A DNA stretch of 64,000 bases from Herbidospora daliensis (GCF_001570585.1 NZ_BBXF01000002.1:868001-932000); one strand, 5' to 3'; counted from the stretch's first letter, positions 16,391 through 25,019 are shown. Program-made: numbers and translations. The notes: generated by a model from the sequence alone, not told the origin.

Positions 16391-16966
16391 TCAGCGCTGG
16401 GTGGCTGTCAGGGTCTTCAGCGCGTGCTCGACCAGGGTCACCAGGACGACCTTGGCCGAGGCCCGGCGACGCACGTCGCAGAGCATGACCGGGATCTCCG
16501 GGTCGAGGTCGAGGGCGATGCGGACGTCGTCGGGCTCGTAGCGCTCGGCGCCGTCGAAGCAGTTGACCGCGACGATGAACGGGGTACCCCGCTGCTCGAA
16601 GTAGTCGATCGACGGGAAGCAGTCGGTCAGCCTGCGGGTGTCGGCCAGCACGACCGCGCCCAGCGCGCCGTACGACAGCTCGTCCCACATGAACCAGAAA
16701 CGCTCCTGGCCGGGCGTGCCGAACAGGTAGACGACGAGCCCCTCGCGGATCGTGATCCGGCCGAAGTCCATGGCGACCGTGGTGGTCGTCTTCGTCTCGA
16801 CGCCGTCGAGGTCGTCCACGCCCACGCCGCGGTCGGACAGCACTTCTTCGGTCCGCAGCGGGCGGATCTCGCTGATCGCCCCGACCAGCGTGGTCTTGCC
16901 GACGCCGAAGCCGCCGGCGACGAGGATCTTGAGAGCGACCGGCTCGTCAGAGGGCGCGAAGGCCAT
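16391..16966 (-). CDS. cvnD: Conservon small GTPase (CvnD type)
   Basis: 191 aa, last gene of the minus-strand conservon; its start overlaps the DUF742 gene by 20 bp. GTPase motifs: P-loop GGFGVGKTTLVG, the switch region ETKTTTTVAMDFG, G3-like LFGTPGQERF, and AVNCFDG in place of the usual NKxD. Members of this family bind GTP and are thought to be the output of the conservon switch at the membrane. The Asn-Cys-Phe-Asp variant of the guanine-specificity motif is normal for the family. Confidence 0.92.
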   Translation of the reverse strand: MAFAPSDEPVALKILVAGGFGVGKTTLVGAISEIRPLRTEEVLSDRGVGVDDLDGVETKTTTTVAMDFGRITIREGLVVYLFGTPGQERFWFMWDELSYGALGAVVLADTRRLTDCFPSIDYFEQRGTPFIVAVNCFDGAERYEPDDVRIALDLDPEIPVMLCDVRRRASAKVVLVTLVEHALKTLTATQR

Positions 16967-17315
16967 TGATCACTTCCTTGAGAATGCGCGCGCTTGGCAG
17001 CGGCGCAACCTGAGCCGGTGGGCGCACCCGCACCAGCCCCTGGTCTTGCAGATCACCGAGGAGCACCCGCACCACCCCGAGGGCGAGGTTCAGATCCGAC
17101 GCGATGTCGGCGACCGAGGCGGTGTCGGCCGCCAGCTCCAGGATGGTGGCCTGTTCCGGTGTGATGTCGGCCCGGTCGCGCGGGCTGACACCGGTGGTGG
17201 TGATCAGCGCGATCAGGTCGAGGTCGTCGCCGGAGGAACGAGCCCGGCCGCCGATGAGCGCGAAGGGACGGACGACGGGCCCGGCGTCGTCGTCCAGCCA
17301 CTCCTTGCGCGTCAC
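16947..17315 (-). CDS. cvnC: DUF742 conservon protein (CvnC)
   Basis: 122 aa, GTG start overlapping the stop of the roadblock gene (GTGA). N-terminal EWLDDDAGPVVRPFALIGGR, central VADIASDLNLALGVVRVLLGDLQDQGL and C-terminal ILKEVINGLRAL define DUF742. It probably has a winged-helix fold and bridges the roadblock and GTPase proteins. Third gene of the complete conservon. Confidence 0.92.
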   Translation of the reverse strand: MTRKEWLDDDAGPVVRPFALIGGRARSSGDDLDLIALITTTGVSPRDRADITPEQATILELAADTASVADIASDLNLALGVVRVLLGDLQDQGLVRVRPPAQVAPLPSARILKEVINGLRAL

Positions 17316-17719
17316 GGTGTGGCCCTCCGCGGATTGGTCGAGATATGTTGCCCCACCCTCTTGACCAGCATCGCCATCTCGTAGGCGATGTGACCGACGT
17401 CGGCGTCCGACGCGGCCAGCACGGCCAGGCAGGTGCCCTGCCCGGCGGCCGTCACGAACAGGAACGCGGCCTCCATCTCGACGATGGTCTGGCGCACCTC
17501 CCCGCCGCCGAAGTGGCGTCCGGCCCCCCTGGCCAAGCTCTGGAACCCGGCGGCCACCGCCGACAGGTGCTCGCTGTCTTCACGTGAGAGTCCCTGGGAT
17601 GCACCCACGACCAGACCGTCGGTGGAGAGGATCACCGCCTGACGGACGGCCCCCACCCGGCTGATGAGGTCATCGAGCAACCAGTTCAGTTCGCCGGACC
17701 CCGAGACTTTCCCGGTCAT
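17312..17719 (-). CDS. cvnB: Roadblock/LC7 conservon protein (CvnB)
   Basis: 135 aa, ATG overlapping the cvnA stop. Roadblock fold: LNWLLDDLISRVGAVRQAVILSTDGLVVG, then a helix, then TIVEMEAAFLFVTAAGQGTCLAVLA and an amphipathic helix near the C-terminus. Roadblock proteins act as partners or activators of small Ras-like GTPases, here CvnD. Second gene of the operon. Confidence 0.92.
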   Translation of the reverse strand: MTGKVSGSGELNWLLDDLISRVGAVRQAVILSTDGLVVGASQGLSREDSEHLSAVAAGFQSLARGAGRHFGGGEVRQTIVEMEAAFLFVTAAGQGTCLAVLAASDADVGHIAYEMAMLVKRVGQHISTNPRRATP

Positions 17720-20184
17720 TCCTCACCCTTCTCGCCGTTCGCGTTATCTGCGTAGTCTGCATCCTCACGACCCCTGCGCGCTCCCTGCTGGAAGGCGGAG
17801 AACATCGCGCGCGCCTGTTCCGGCGACCGTTCCTCCGTCGTCTCGGCGACGGGCGCGGTCAAGGGGGTGTCGGTGAGCTGCGGTGCCATGTTCGCCTGCC
17901 GGACGCGGCGGGGCAGCCCGTTGTGGGTGCCGCTGGCGACCGACGTCGGCACGTTGTTCGGCAGAGTCGACGGCCGGGCGGCCGTGGTGCGGGTCCGGGT
18001 GGGCAGGCCGCGCGGGGAGAGCACGGGCTTCTCCTCCTCGGGCTCCATCGGCGGCACCAGCTCGACGGGCGGGACCGCCTCGATGCGCCGCTCCGACGGC
18101 GTGAAGTAGGGGGAGGGCTCCAGCTCTTCCTCGGGCGCCTTCTCGGCCTCGAGAGCGGGCTGCTCCTCGGGCTCCTGCTTCTTGTGCCGCGGCTCGTGGT
18201 CGCTCAGGTCGCCCGAGTCGCTCTGGTCGTCGTTCTCGGCCGCGGTCAGCACGGCGTGCGCGCCGTTCCGCGACGGTACGGCCCCTCCCGGCGTCCCGTC
18301 GGAGACGAGACTGCGCGGGATGAGCACGATGGCGGTGGTGCCGCCGTAGGGGGAGGAGCGCAGCACCACGCCGATGCCGTAGCGGGCCGCGAGCTGGCCG
18401 ACCACGAACAGGCCGAGCCGGTCGGAGTCGGCCAGGTCGAACTCGGGCGGCGCGGCGAGCTTGGTGTTGATCTCGGCGTACTCCTCGGGCGTCAGCCCGA
18501 GGCCGCGGTCCTCGACCTCCAGCACCAGCCCGTTGGCCACCAGTTCGGCCCGGACCTGCACCTTGGTCTGCGGCGGCGAGAAGATCGTGGCGTTCTCGAT
18601 CAGCTCGGCCAGCAGGTGGACGACGTCGGCGACGGCCGCGCCGGTCAGCGAGGCGCCCGGCATCGGCAGCACGGTCACCCGGGTGAAGTCCTCGACCTCG
18701 GCGACGGCGGCGCGCATGACGTCCACGACCGGAACGGGCTTGCGCCACGACCGGCCGGGTGCGGCGCCCGAGAGGATGATGAGGCCCTCGGCGTGGCGGC
18801 GCATGCGGGTCGTCAGGTGGTCGAGGCGGAACAGGTCCTCCAGCGACTCCGGGTCCTTCGACCGGCGCTGCATCGAGTCGAGCAGGGTGAGCTGGCGGTG
18901 CAGCAGGCTCTGGTTGCGGCGGGCCAGGTTGAGGAACACGTGGCCGACGCCGCGCCGCAGGGCGGCCTGCCCGACGGCCGCCTCGATGGCGGTGCGCTGC
19001 ACGGAGCTGAACGCGTGGCCGACGTCCTCGACCTCCATCGAACCGCCGGCGTCGATGGGCGGCGCCTCGTGCTCGACGTCGACGTCCTCGCCCTTCTTGA
19101 GGCGGTCGACGACGTGGGGCAGCCGCTGGTCGGCCAGTTCGAGCGCGGCGTTGCGCAGGTCGGCGAGGTCGGCGACGAGCCGGCGGCCGAACCGCACCGA
19201 GAAGACGATGGTCGCCACGACGGCGATCAGGCCGACGCCGCCCGCGATGGCGATCCGCCCGAGGATGCCGGTCGCCAGCTCGGCCGAGTGGGCGTTGAGC
19301 GCCTCGGTGGCCGGCCCGCGCGCCCGGTCGAGCTCGCCGACCAGGCTGTTGATGGTGGGCTGCCAGCGCATCACGTCGGCGGGCAGCGCGCCCCCCAGCC
19401 GCTGCTGCGAGAGGATCAGGTTCTCGATCTCGGAGAAGCGCGCGTAGAGGTCGGACTCGAGCACCCGCTCGTACGGGCCGCGCACGTCGGGCAGCAGCGT
19501 CGGCAGGTTCTTCGCGTAGTAGTGCTTGCGCAGCGCCACGAACTCGGCGAACGCCTTGTGCGACTCGGCCGACATCTGGTTCTGCGCCAGCGAGCCCTTC
19601 ACGAGGGCGTCCTCACGGGCCAGCATCTCGTGCGCGGTGCCCATCGTCACCAGGGCACTGGCCTGCTGGAACATGGCCACGTCGGGGATCTGGACCATCT
19701 GCTCGTAGACGTCGAACAGGTCGTCCAAGATCGTGTTGTACGCGATGATCGCGTCCAGCACGTTGTACTTGCCGATGGAGACCGCGTCGCGGATGGTCGA
19801 CAGTTCGTCGAGCGCGCCGAGCAGGTCGTCCATGGACCGCTGGAGGTTCTCGGACATGATCGACCGGTTCTCCGGCAGGGTGGCGACCTTGACGAAGGAG
19901 CTCACGGTCGACGTCGTCTGCGCCTGGAGCGCGTTGAGCTCGGGCGACGACGTCCGGCTCTCGCTCAGCAGCTCCGCCACCATGGCGCGCTCGGCCTGGA
20001 GCCGCAGCCCGAGGTCGGTGGAACTGACGCCGACGGAGTCGTACAGCTGGCCGGTGCGTAACAGGGCCAGCCCGTCACCGACGGTGAGGTTGAGGACGAA
20101 TCCCCATAGTGCGCTCAACGTCAGAAGAGGCAGAAGCAACAAGAGAAAGATCTTGAACCGAATCGACCGGTTTCTTGAACCCAT
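17716..20184 (-). CDS. cvnA: Conservon sensor histidine-kinase-like protein (CvnA) with long C-terminal tail
   Basis: 822 aa from the ATG at 20184, which has AGGAG six nt upstream and begins GSRNRSIRFKIF like the first copy. Membrane helices at about 12-35 and 315-340 flank a NIT-like helical sensor. HAMP-like and kinase core follow, with FRLDHLTTRMRRHAEGLIILSG, ELIENATIFSPP, DRGLGLTP and SDRLGLFVVGQLA. Residues about 620-822 are a low-complexity Glu/Pro/Arg tail absent from the copy at 14065; it may be disordered and bind partners. First gene of a complete cvnABCD operon with every junction overlapping. Upstream, 111 bp separate it from a divergent SDR gene. Confidence 0.92.
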   Translation of the reverse strand: MGSRNRSIRFKIFLLLLLPLLTLSALWGFVLNLTVGDGLALLRTGQLYDSVGVSSTDLGLRLQAERAMVAELLSESRTSSPELNALQAQTTSTVSSFVKVATLPENRSIMSENLQRSMDDLLGALDELSTIRDAVSIGKYNVLDAIIAYNTILDDLFDVYEQMVQIPDVAMFQQASALVTMGTAHEMLAREDALVKGSLAQNQMSAESHKAFAEFVALRKHYYAKNLPTLLPDVRGPYERVLESDLYARFSEIENLILSQQRLGGALPADVMRWQPTINSLVGELDRARGPATEALNAHSAELATGILGRIAIAGGVGLIAVVATIVFSVRFGRRLVADLADLRNAALELADQRLPHVVDRLKKGEDVDVEHEAPPIDAGGSMEVEDVGHAFSSVQRTAIEAAVGQAALRRGVGHVFLNLARRNQSLLHRQLTLLDSMQRRSKDPESLEDLFRLDHLTTRMRRHAEGLIILSGAAPGRSWRKPVPVVDVMRAAVAEVEDFTRVTVLPMPGASLTGAAVADVVHLLAELIENATIFSPPQTKVQVRAELVANGLVLEVEDRGLGLTPEEYAEINTKLAAPPEFDLADSDRLGLFVVGQLAARYGIGVVLRSSPYGGTTAIVLIPRSLVSDGTPGGAVPSRNGAHAVLTAAENDDQSDSGDLSDHEPRHKKQEPEEQPALEAEKAPEEELEPSPYFTPSERRIEAVPPVELVPPMEPEEEKPVLSPRGLPTRTRTTAARPSTLPNNVPTSVASGTHNGLPRRVRQANMAPQLTDTPLTAPVAETTEERSPEQARAMFSAFQQGARRGREDADYADNANGEKGEE

Positions 20185-20216
20185 GGCCACTCCTGCAGTG
20201 CGTGGAGGCTCGCGCC

Positions 20217-20234
20217 GCATTTGGGGGGAAATGC
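20217..20234. promoter_or_regulatory. Palindrome between cvnA and the SDR gene
   Basis: GCATTT, six G, AAATGC: a perfect 6-bp inverted repeat in the 111-bp divergent gap, with GGAGG and CCTCC further out on each side. Its position, about 33 bp upstream of the cvnA start, suits an operator. No regulator is assigned. Confidence 0.35.
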
Positions 20235-20295
20235 ACCTCCGGAAGATCGCACAGGAGACTAGCACCGATACAGTTCGAGCGCAGTGGAGGAATTG

Positions 20296-21093
20296 ATGAT
20301 TAGCGTGATCACCGGGGCCAGTTCGGGCGTTGGTGCTGCTGCGGCGCTGGATCTTGCCCAAAAGGGATACCAACTTGTGTTGGTTGGGAGGGATCGCGCC
20401 CGCTTAGAGTCGACCGCGTCCCGTGTCCGATCCGTCACCAAGCGCAAGGTGGCGGTAGAGGTTTCGGACTTCGCGCGCCTCGACGACGTCCGTGATCTGG
20501 CCTCCCGAATCCGTGCGAAGTACGACCGGATCGACGTTCTGGCGAACAACGCCGGCATGATGGTCCCCGACCGCCGCACGACTGCGGACGGTCACGAACT
20601 CATGATCCAGGTCAACCACCTCTCGCCGTTCCTGTTGACGAATATTCTTCTAGATCGCGTCGGGCGTGTCGTGACGACGAGTTCCCGCGCCGCGAAGACC
20701 GCCCGCCTCGACCCCGACGACCTCTCGCGTGAACGCCGGCGGTGGAACGGGTGGCTGCAGTATGGCGAAACCAAACAAGCGAACGCTTTATTCACGGTGG
20801 GCCTGGCGGCCCGCGGCGCTAAAGCGACCTGTTTCCATCCCGGCGTCATCAAGACGTCATTCGCGGGCGGCACCTTGTTCATGAAACTCGTCACCCTCCC
20901 GGGCCTCCACGAGCCGGTGGAGAAGGCGGCCGCACGACTGACCTATCTGGCGACGTCGGAAGCCGGCGAGAACCTGCCCGGCACCTACTTCCGCGACAAC
21001 CGCCCCGACAAGGTGCCCGCCCGAATGAAAGACCCTGACCTGGCCGAACGCCTGTGGGCGGCAAGCGCGGAAGCGGTCGGATTGACTAACTGA
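20296..21093 (+). CDS. Short-chain dehydrogenase/reductase
   Basis: 265 aa from the ATG at 20296 with GGAGG five nt upstream. Rossmann motif TGASSGVGAAAAL near the N-terminus, LVGRDR for NADP preference, LANNAGMM, the catalytic YGETK (Tyr-x3-Lys) and PGVIKT. It resembles the retinol-dehydrogenase-like branch of classical SDRs. The substrate is unknown. It lies immediately before the duplicated hydrolase cassette but with a separate promoter in between, so shared function is not implied. Confidence 0.85.
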   Translation: MISVITGASSGVGAAAALDLAQKGYQLVLVGRDRARLESTASRVRSVTKRKVAVEVSDFARLDDVRDLASRIRAKYDRIDVLANNAGMMVPDRRTTADGHELMIQVNHLSPFLLTNILLDRVGRVVTTSSRAAKTARLDPDDLSRERRRWNGWLQYGETKQANALFTVGLAARGAKATCFHPGVIKTSFAGGTLFMKLVTLPGLHEPVEKAAARLTYLATSEAGENLPGTYFRDNRPDKVPARMKDPDLAERLWAASAEAVGLTN

Positions 21094-21102
21094 GCGTGAC
21101 GA

Positions 21103-21125
21103 TTCGTTTACCATCTGCTGGTGAC
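21103..21125 (+). promoter_or_regulatory. Duplicated leaderless promoter, copy 1
   Basis: A 23-bp block identical to that at 22946-22968. It contains a -10 motif TACCAT (21109-21114), six bases and the GTG start at 21121. With that spacing transcription would begin at or next to the GTG, so the mRNA should be leaderless; no Shine-Dalgarno is present. Confidence 0.6.
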
Positions 21126-22422
21126 ATTCTGTCTGGCGGATGCCGAGTCGATGCGCCTGCTGGCCACCCGCCTTGACGAGGCGGCCGGAGAGATCACCCG
21201 CCTCCAGGGCGGTTCGGTGGCCGTCGGCCTGCCGATCACCGCCCCCCGCGAACTGGCCCACTACGAGCGGCCACTACGCGACCTGGTCGAATGGTGCCAC
21301 TCCTCGGCCGCCGACCTCAGACGGCGAGCGGCCGTCGCCGCCCAGGCCGACCTCATCCCCTCCTCCGAGGGCGCGAACCTGCACGAGGCCCTGAAGACGG
21401 CGGCGGCCGGTGGGATCGACGCCGAACTCGCGGCCTTCGACATGCTGGGAGCCGACGTCGCCGACTTCTTCGCGGGGCTGACCCCCGGCCGGGCCCTCGC
21501 AGTGGCGTTGGCCCGGGCGGGGGAGGTGGGGGGCCGGGGTGGGGCGCCGTTCGAGCTGCGCTTCGCCGCGAACCGCCATCTTGTACGTCTCGCGCACGCG
21601 GAGGCGGTGCGAGTGGGGGACAAGGCGGCGGCAGACAGGTACAAGCGGCTGCTGGAACCCGGCCGGCGACTCCTGCTGTTCGACCCACGCGGCGCGGGCC
21701 GGATCGCCGAGGTCAAAGGCGACCTGTCGTCGGCGACCTCGGTCACCGTCATGGTCCCGGGCACCGGAAACGACCTCTCCACCTACGACCGCAGCCCACT
21801 GGGCGCGCTGCTCGCGGTGCACAGGCTGGCCGATCGTTTCTCCCGCGGAAAGACCGCCACGATCATGTGGCTCGGAACCGACCTGCCGCCGAACGTGCCC
21901 GCCGCGGCCACTCGGCTCTACGCGGAACGAGGCGGCCCGAAGCTGCGGGAGTTCATGGAGGGGCTCGACCTCGCCGACTCCGTGAACACCACGGCGATCG
22001 GCCACTCCTACGGCAGTACCGTCACCGGCCACGCCGTCCGCGCCGGCCTGAAGGTCGACAACCTGGTCGCCGTGGCCAGCCCCGGCTGGGGCGTCGATGA
22101 AGCGGCAGACCTGAAAGCCCCGACGACCAGGCTCTACGCCGTCCGCCACCCCGACGACTTCATCAGCGTCGTTCCCCCCATCGACGGCCTGGCACCGCCG
22201 CTGTCGTCCCTCGGCCATGGCGCAGACCCGGTCTTCATGGACGGCGTGACCCGGATGGCCTCAGGTAACGACGATCAACTGCTCCCCGTGGGCGTGAACC
22301 TGGACGCCCATTCCGACTACTTCGCGGGCGCCGGACGATCTCGTGTCGCGACGCACAACATCGCCGTGATCGTCGCGGGTGGTTGCCCCACCACCTTCGA
22401 GGCCGCGCGAGCCGCTCGATGA
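21121..22422 (+). CDS. DUF1023 alpha/beta hydrolase, copy 1
   Basis: 433 aa, GTG start without Shine-Dalgarno. Residues 1-80 are a helical hairpin of the size seen in ESX-type secreted proteins but without a clear WxG turn. Residues about 190-430 are the DUF1023 hydrolase: VMVPGTGND, nucleophile elbow GHSYGS (Ser296), a likely Asp at 345-346 in RHPDDF and His397 in DAHSDYF complete a triad. No signal peptide. DUF1023 is an actinobacterial serine hydrolase family of uncertain substrate, lipase/esterase-like. It couples by ATGA to a lipoprotein gene, and the two-gene cassette is repeated directly downstream; 69 of the first 79 residues are identical to copy 2. Confidence 0.85.
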   Translation: MTFCLADAESMRLLATRLDEAAGEITRLQGGSVAVGLPITAPRELAHYERPLRDLVEWCHSSAADLRRRAAVAAQADLIPSSEGANLHEALKTAAAGGIDAELAAFDMLGADVADFFAGLTPGRALAVALARAGEVGGRGGAPFELRFAANRHLVRLAHAEAVRVGDKAAADRYKRLLEPGRRLLLFDPRGAGRIAEVKGDLSSATSVTVMVPGTGNDLSTYDRSPLGALLAVHRLADRFSRGKTATIMWLGTDLPPNVPAAATRLYAERGGPKLREFMEGLDLADSVNTTAIGHSYGSTVTGHAVRAGLKVDNLVAVASPGWGVDEAADLKAPTTRLYAVRHPDDFISVVPPIDGLAPPLSSLGHGADPVFMDGVTRMASGNDDQLLPVGVNLDAHSDYFAGAGRSRVATHNIAVIVAGGCPTTFEAARAAR

Positions 22423-22883
22423 ACCGCGTCCGCCTCGCCCTGCTGTCCCTGCTGCTCTTCGTGTCGATTGGCGGATGCACCATGTGGTCCTCGCCCGAAG
22501 CGGAACTCTCCGAGGGAGTCCGTGACCTCGAAGCCGCCATGTCGCGGGTGCTCCAGGTGGCGCGTCCCGAAGCCGATCCGAAGATCACCCGGGATCCGTG
22601 GCCCTGCGAGGATCCCGATCGCAAAGGCGTCGTCCTCGGTCATGACCTCAAAGTGGCAGACCCACGTGGCGCCGTGGCAGCCGTCCTGGAGCTGTGGCGG
22701 AGTGAAGGGCTCCGCATCGAACTCGATCGCTCGACCGACACCGACCGCCCGGAGGTCATCGCCGGCGGGCCGCTCATCGAGTTGTCGATCCACGGCTTCC
22801 CTGATCGGAACACGATCTACATCGAGGGCAACACCGTGTGCCTCCCAGGCCCGATCCCGGAGAACTGGCACGACGTCGTCTGA
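22419..22883 (+). CDS. Small lipoprotein partner, copy 1
   Basis: 154 aa, start overlapping the DUF1023 stop. Signal peptide with lipobox SIGGC. The mature protein has a Cys (WPCEDP) near the middle and a conserved C-terminal block, IELSIHGFPDRNTIYIEGNT, followed by a second Cys; a disulphide is plausible. I recognise no family. The same architecture with the same end block is encoded at 24280. Coupling to the hydrolase suggests a partner, chaperone or immunity role at the outer face of the membrane; this is inference. Confidence 0.75.
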   Translation: MNRVRLALLSLLLFVSIGGCTMWSSPEAELSEGVRDLEAAMSRVLQVARPEADPKITRDPWPCEDPDRKGVVLGHDLKVADPRGAVAAVLELWRSEGLRIELDRSTDTDRPEVIAGGPLIELSIHGFPDRNTIYIEGNTVCLPGPIPENWHDVV

Positions 22884-22945
22884 ACGGATCACGAGTGCTT
22901 GCGACATACCCAGATGTGAACATGGCAGATAACTTTCAGTGATCG

Positions 22946-22968
22946 TTCGTTTACCATCTGCTGGTGAC
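22946..22968 (+). promoter_or_regulatory. Duplicated leaderless promoter, copy 2
   Basis: Exact 23-bp copy of 21103-21125: TACCAT (22952-22957), six bases, GTG at 22964. Bases further upstream differ between the copies except for a GTGA and a CG core, so selection or recent duplication has kept the -10 and start region. Confidence 0.6.
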
Positions 22969-24283
22969 CTTCTGTCTCGCAGATGCCACCTCGATGCGCC
23001 TCCTGGCCGCCCGCCTCGACGAAGCGGCCGAGGAGATCACCCGCCTCCAGGGTGCTTCGGTGGCCGTAGGGCTTCCGATAACCGCTGCCCCCGAGCTGGC
23101 CCACTACGAAGGACCACTGCGCAACCTGGTCGAGTGGTGCCACTCGTCGGCCGCCGAGATCCGCCGAAGAGCGGCCGTCGCCGCGCAGGCCGACCTCATC
23201 GGCTGGAGCCCATCGGGCGAGAACGCCGCCTACGACGCCCTGACGATGGCAGCGGCGGGCGAACTGGACGAGCAACTCGCCGCTTTCGACGCACTTGGCG
23301 CGAACGGTGACATGGCGACGTTCTTCGCCGGGCTCGCGCCTGGTCAGGCGCTCGGCGTGGCGCTGGCACGGGCGGCGCAGGTGGGTGCCAGGGCGGGGGT
23401 CCCGTTCGAGCTCCGCTTCGCGGCGAACCGCCAGCTGGTACGCCAGGCACTCGCAGAGGCTGTGCGAGTGGGCGACAAGGCGGCGGCGACCAGATACACC
23501 AGACTCCTCGACCCTGATCGGCAACTTCTGCTCTTCGACCCAAGAGATCTGGGCAAGATCGCTGAGGTCAAGGGCGACCTCAGCACCGCAGAACATGTAG
23601 CCGTCTTCGTGCCGGGCACCGGAAACAATCTGGCCAACTATCTCGGTCGTGCCGAAGGCACCCTGCAGACCATCCACGGAGCAGCCGCCGGTCTCTCTGC
23701 GCGCACCGCCACGATTCTGTGGATGGGCTCCCCGCTCCCGCAGAGCCTCGGAGCGGCGTTCGATCTGCAGGCCGATCGTGGTGCGCCGGAGTTGCGGGAC
23801 TTCGTCGACAACCTGCGCCTCGCGCCCGGGGTGCACACCACCTTGATCGGCCACTCTTACGGGAGCGTCGTCACAGGGCATGCGGTCAAGGCGGGCCTCC
23901 ACCCCGACAACCTGATCGCGGTCGCGAGTCCGGGATGGGGTGTCGATTCCGCCGACGAGCTCAAGGCTCCTGCGACGAAGCTGTTCGCCATGCGGCACCA
24001 GGGCGACATCATCAAGATCGTCCCGACGGCTGAGGACACCCTCGGCATACTCGTTCCATTGCCCGACAGCGTCGCGGGCCATGGAGAAGACCCCGTCTAC
24101 ATGTCTGGCGTGGAGCGGCTGTCGTCAGGATCGGAGGCCCACCTCGTCATCGGCATCGACATGGATGCCCACTCCGACTATTTCGGCGGCAGCGAGGCAG
24201 GTCGTCTTGCGGGACTGAACCTAGCCAGAGTGATCGTCGGGGACGATTACGAGACGTATGAGGAAGCGAGGGCCGCTCTGTGA
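22964..24283 (+). CDS. DUF1023 alpha/beta hydrolase, copy 2
   Basis: 439 aa, GTG start in the duplicated leaderless promoter. Same layout as copy 1: N-terminal helical hairpin, a variable middle, then hydrolase with VFVPGTGNN, nucleophile elbow GHSYGS, SPGWGVDS, the acid in RHQGDI (one Asp where copy 1 has two) and the His in DAHSDYF. The region at about 80-105 and the segment after the first strand differ most from copy 1, which may reflect substrate or partner divergence. The stop overlaps the GTG of the following lipoprotein gene (GTGA). Confidence 0.85.
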   Translation: MTFCLADATSMRLLAARLDEAAEEITRLQGASVAVGLPITAAPELAHYEGPLRNLVEWCHSSAAEIRRRAAVAAQADLIGWSPSGENAAYDALTMAAAGELDEQLAAFDALGANGDMATFFAGLAPGQALGVALARAAQVGARAGVPFELRFAANRQLVRQALAEAVRVGDKAAATRYTRLLDPDRQLLLFDPRDLGKIAEVKGDLSTAEHVAVFVPGTGNNLANYLGRAEGTLQTIHGAAAGLSARTATILWMGSPLPQSLGAAFDLQADRGAPELRDFVDNLRLAPGVHTTLIGHSYGSVVTGHAVKAGLHPDNLIAVASPGWGVDSADELKAPATKLFAMRHQGDIIKIVPTAEDTLGILVPLPDSVAGHGEDPVYMSGVERLSSGSEAHLVIGIDMDAHSDYFGGSEAGRLAGLNLARVIVGDDYETYEEARAAL

Positions 24284-24720
24284 AGCGGATCCTGGTCGCA
24301 CTCCTTCTTCTGGTTGTCGGATGCGCGTCTGAGCCTCGGCCGCCGATATCCGACGCACTTAGAGATCTCGACGCGGCTCTTGCTCGGGCACTTCACGTCG
24401 GTGCGCTCACCGAGACCCCCAAACGCACTCCCGGCAAGTGGTGGTGCAAGCCGGGGGAGGGGCAGGCATTCCAGCTCGGATTCACCGCCGCTGCCCGAGA
24501 TCCGCGGGCGACAGTTGTCGCCGTTGGCGAGCTCTGGCGTCGGGAGGGACTCACCATCCAAATGGACCGCACCCAGCACCCCAACCGTCCCGAAGTTGTC
24601 GTGCGGGGGCGACTGATCGAGATGTCAGTGCACGGCTTCCCTGAGCGCGGCACCGTCTGGATCGCCGGCAACACCGCCTGTCTAGAGGGGGAGGTTCCTG
24701 AAGCCTGGCGGGATGTGTGA
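24280..24720 (+). CDS. Small lipoprotein partner, copy 2
   Basis: 146 aa, GTG overlapping the hydrolase stop. Signal peptide and lipobox LVVGC. The conserved second half reads RLIEMSVHGFPERGTVWIAG, then NTACLEGEVPEAWRDV, matching copy 1 closely, with Cys in the same places (WWCKPG and TACL). The N-terminal third is divergent. It ends the duplicated cassette; the next 305 bp hold no gene. Confidence 0.75.
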   Translation: MKRILVALLLLVVGCASEPRPPISDALRDLDAALARALHVGALTETPKRTPGKWWCKPGEGQAFQLGFTAAARDPRATVVAVGELWRREGLTIQMDRTQHPNRPEVVVRGRLIEMSVHGFPERGTVWIAGNTACLEGEVPEAWRDV

Positions 24721-24791
24721 TGCGCTACCACCACCCTCGCCCGGCACATTGCCAACCAAAGGGGTTGCAGCATGACGCGGCTATCGCTCAA

Positions 24792-24880
24792 GCGGCGAAA
24801 GTAAGGCGCGGACCGGTGTCAGCGCCCATGAGCAGCGAAGGTGAGGTGCGGACCGGTGTCAGCCCTAAGGGCAGCGAACC
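24792..24880. repeat. 40-bp tandem repeat (about 2.2 copies) in a gene-free gap
   Basis: Units begin at 24792 and 24832, with a partial third at 24872. Each contains a shared GCGGACCGGTGTCAGC core; unit 2 includes the small palindrome GCCCTAAGGGC. The gap 24721-25025 carries no credible gene on either strand and otherwise only the promoter of the acyltransferase gene. Confidence 0.75.
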
Positions 24881-25013
24881 ACCCACCTCGCCACCCTTCA
24901 CCCCCACAGCAGAACCGAGGGTGATTCACATCCGCCAACACCCCCAAACGCCTCCCAGCAAGTGTTCTCCTACCGTTTTCGTCAGCTCCGTGATGTGTTC
25001 TCTTTCGGCCCGA

Positions 25014-25019
25014 TAGCGT
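25014..25019 (+). promoter_or_regulatory. -10 motif of a probable leaderless gene
   Basis: TAGCGT, then exactly six bases, then the GTG at 25026, with no Shine-Dalgarno: the same spacing as in the duplicated hydrolase promoters. Confidence 0.45.

Noticed and set aside
17923-20061. Plus-strand open frame of 712 codons opposite cvnA
   Set aside because: Antisense shadow of a clear sensor kinase; low-complexity Arg/Gly/Val composition and no motif.
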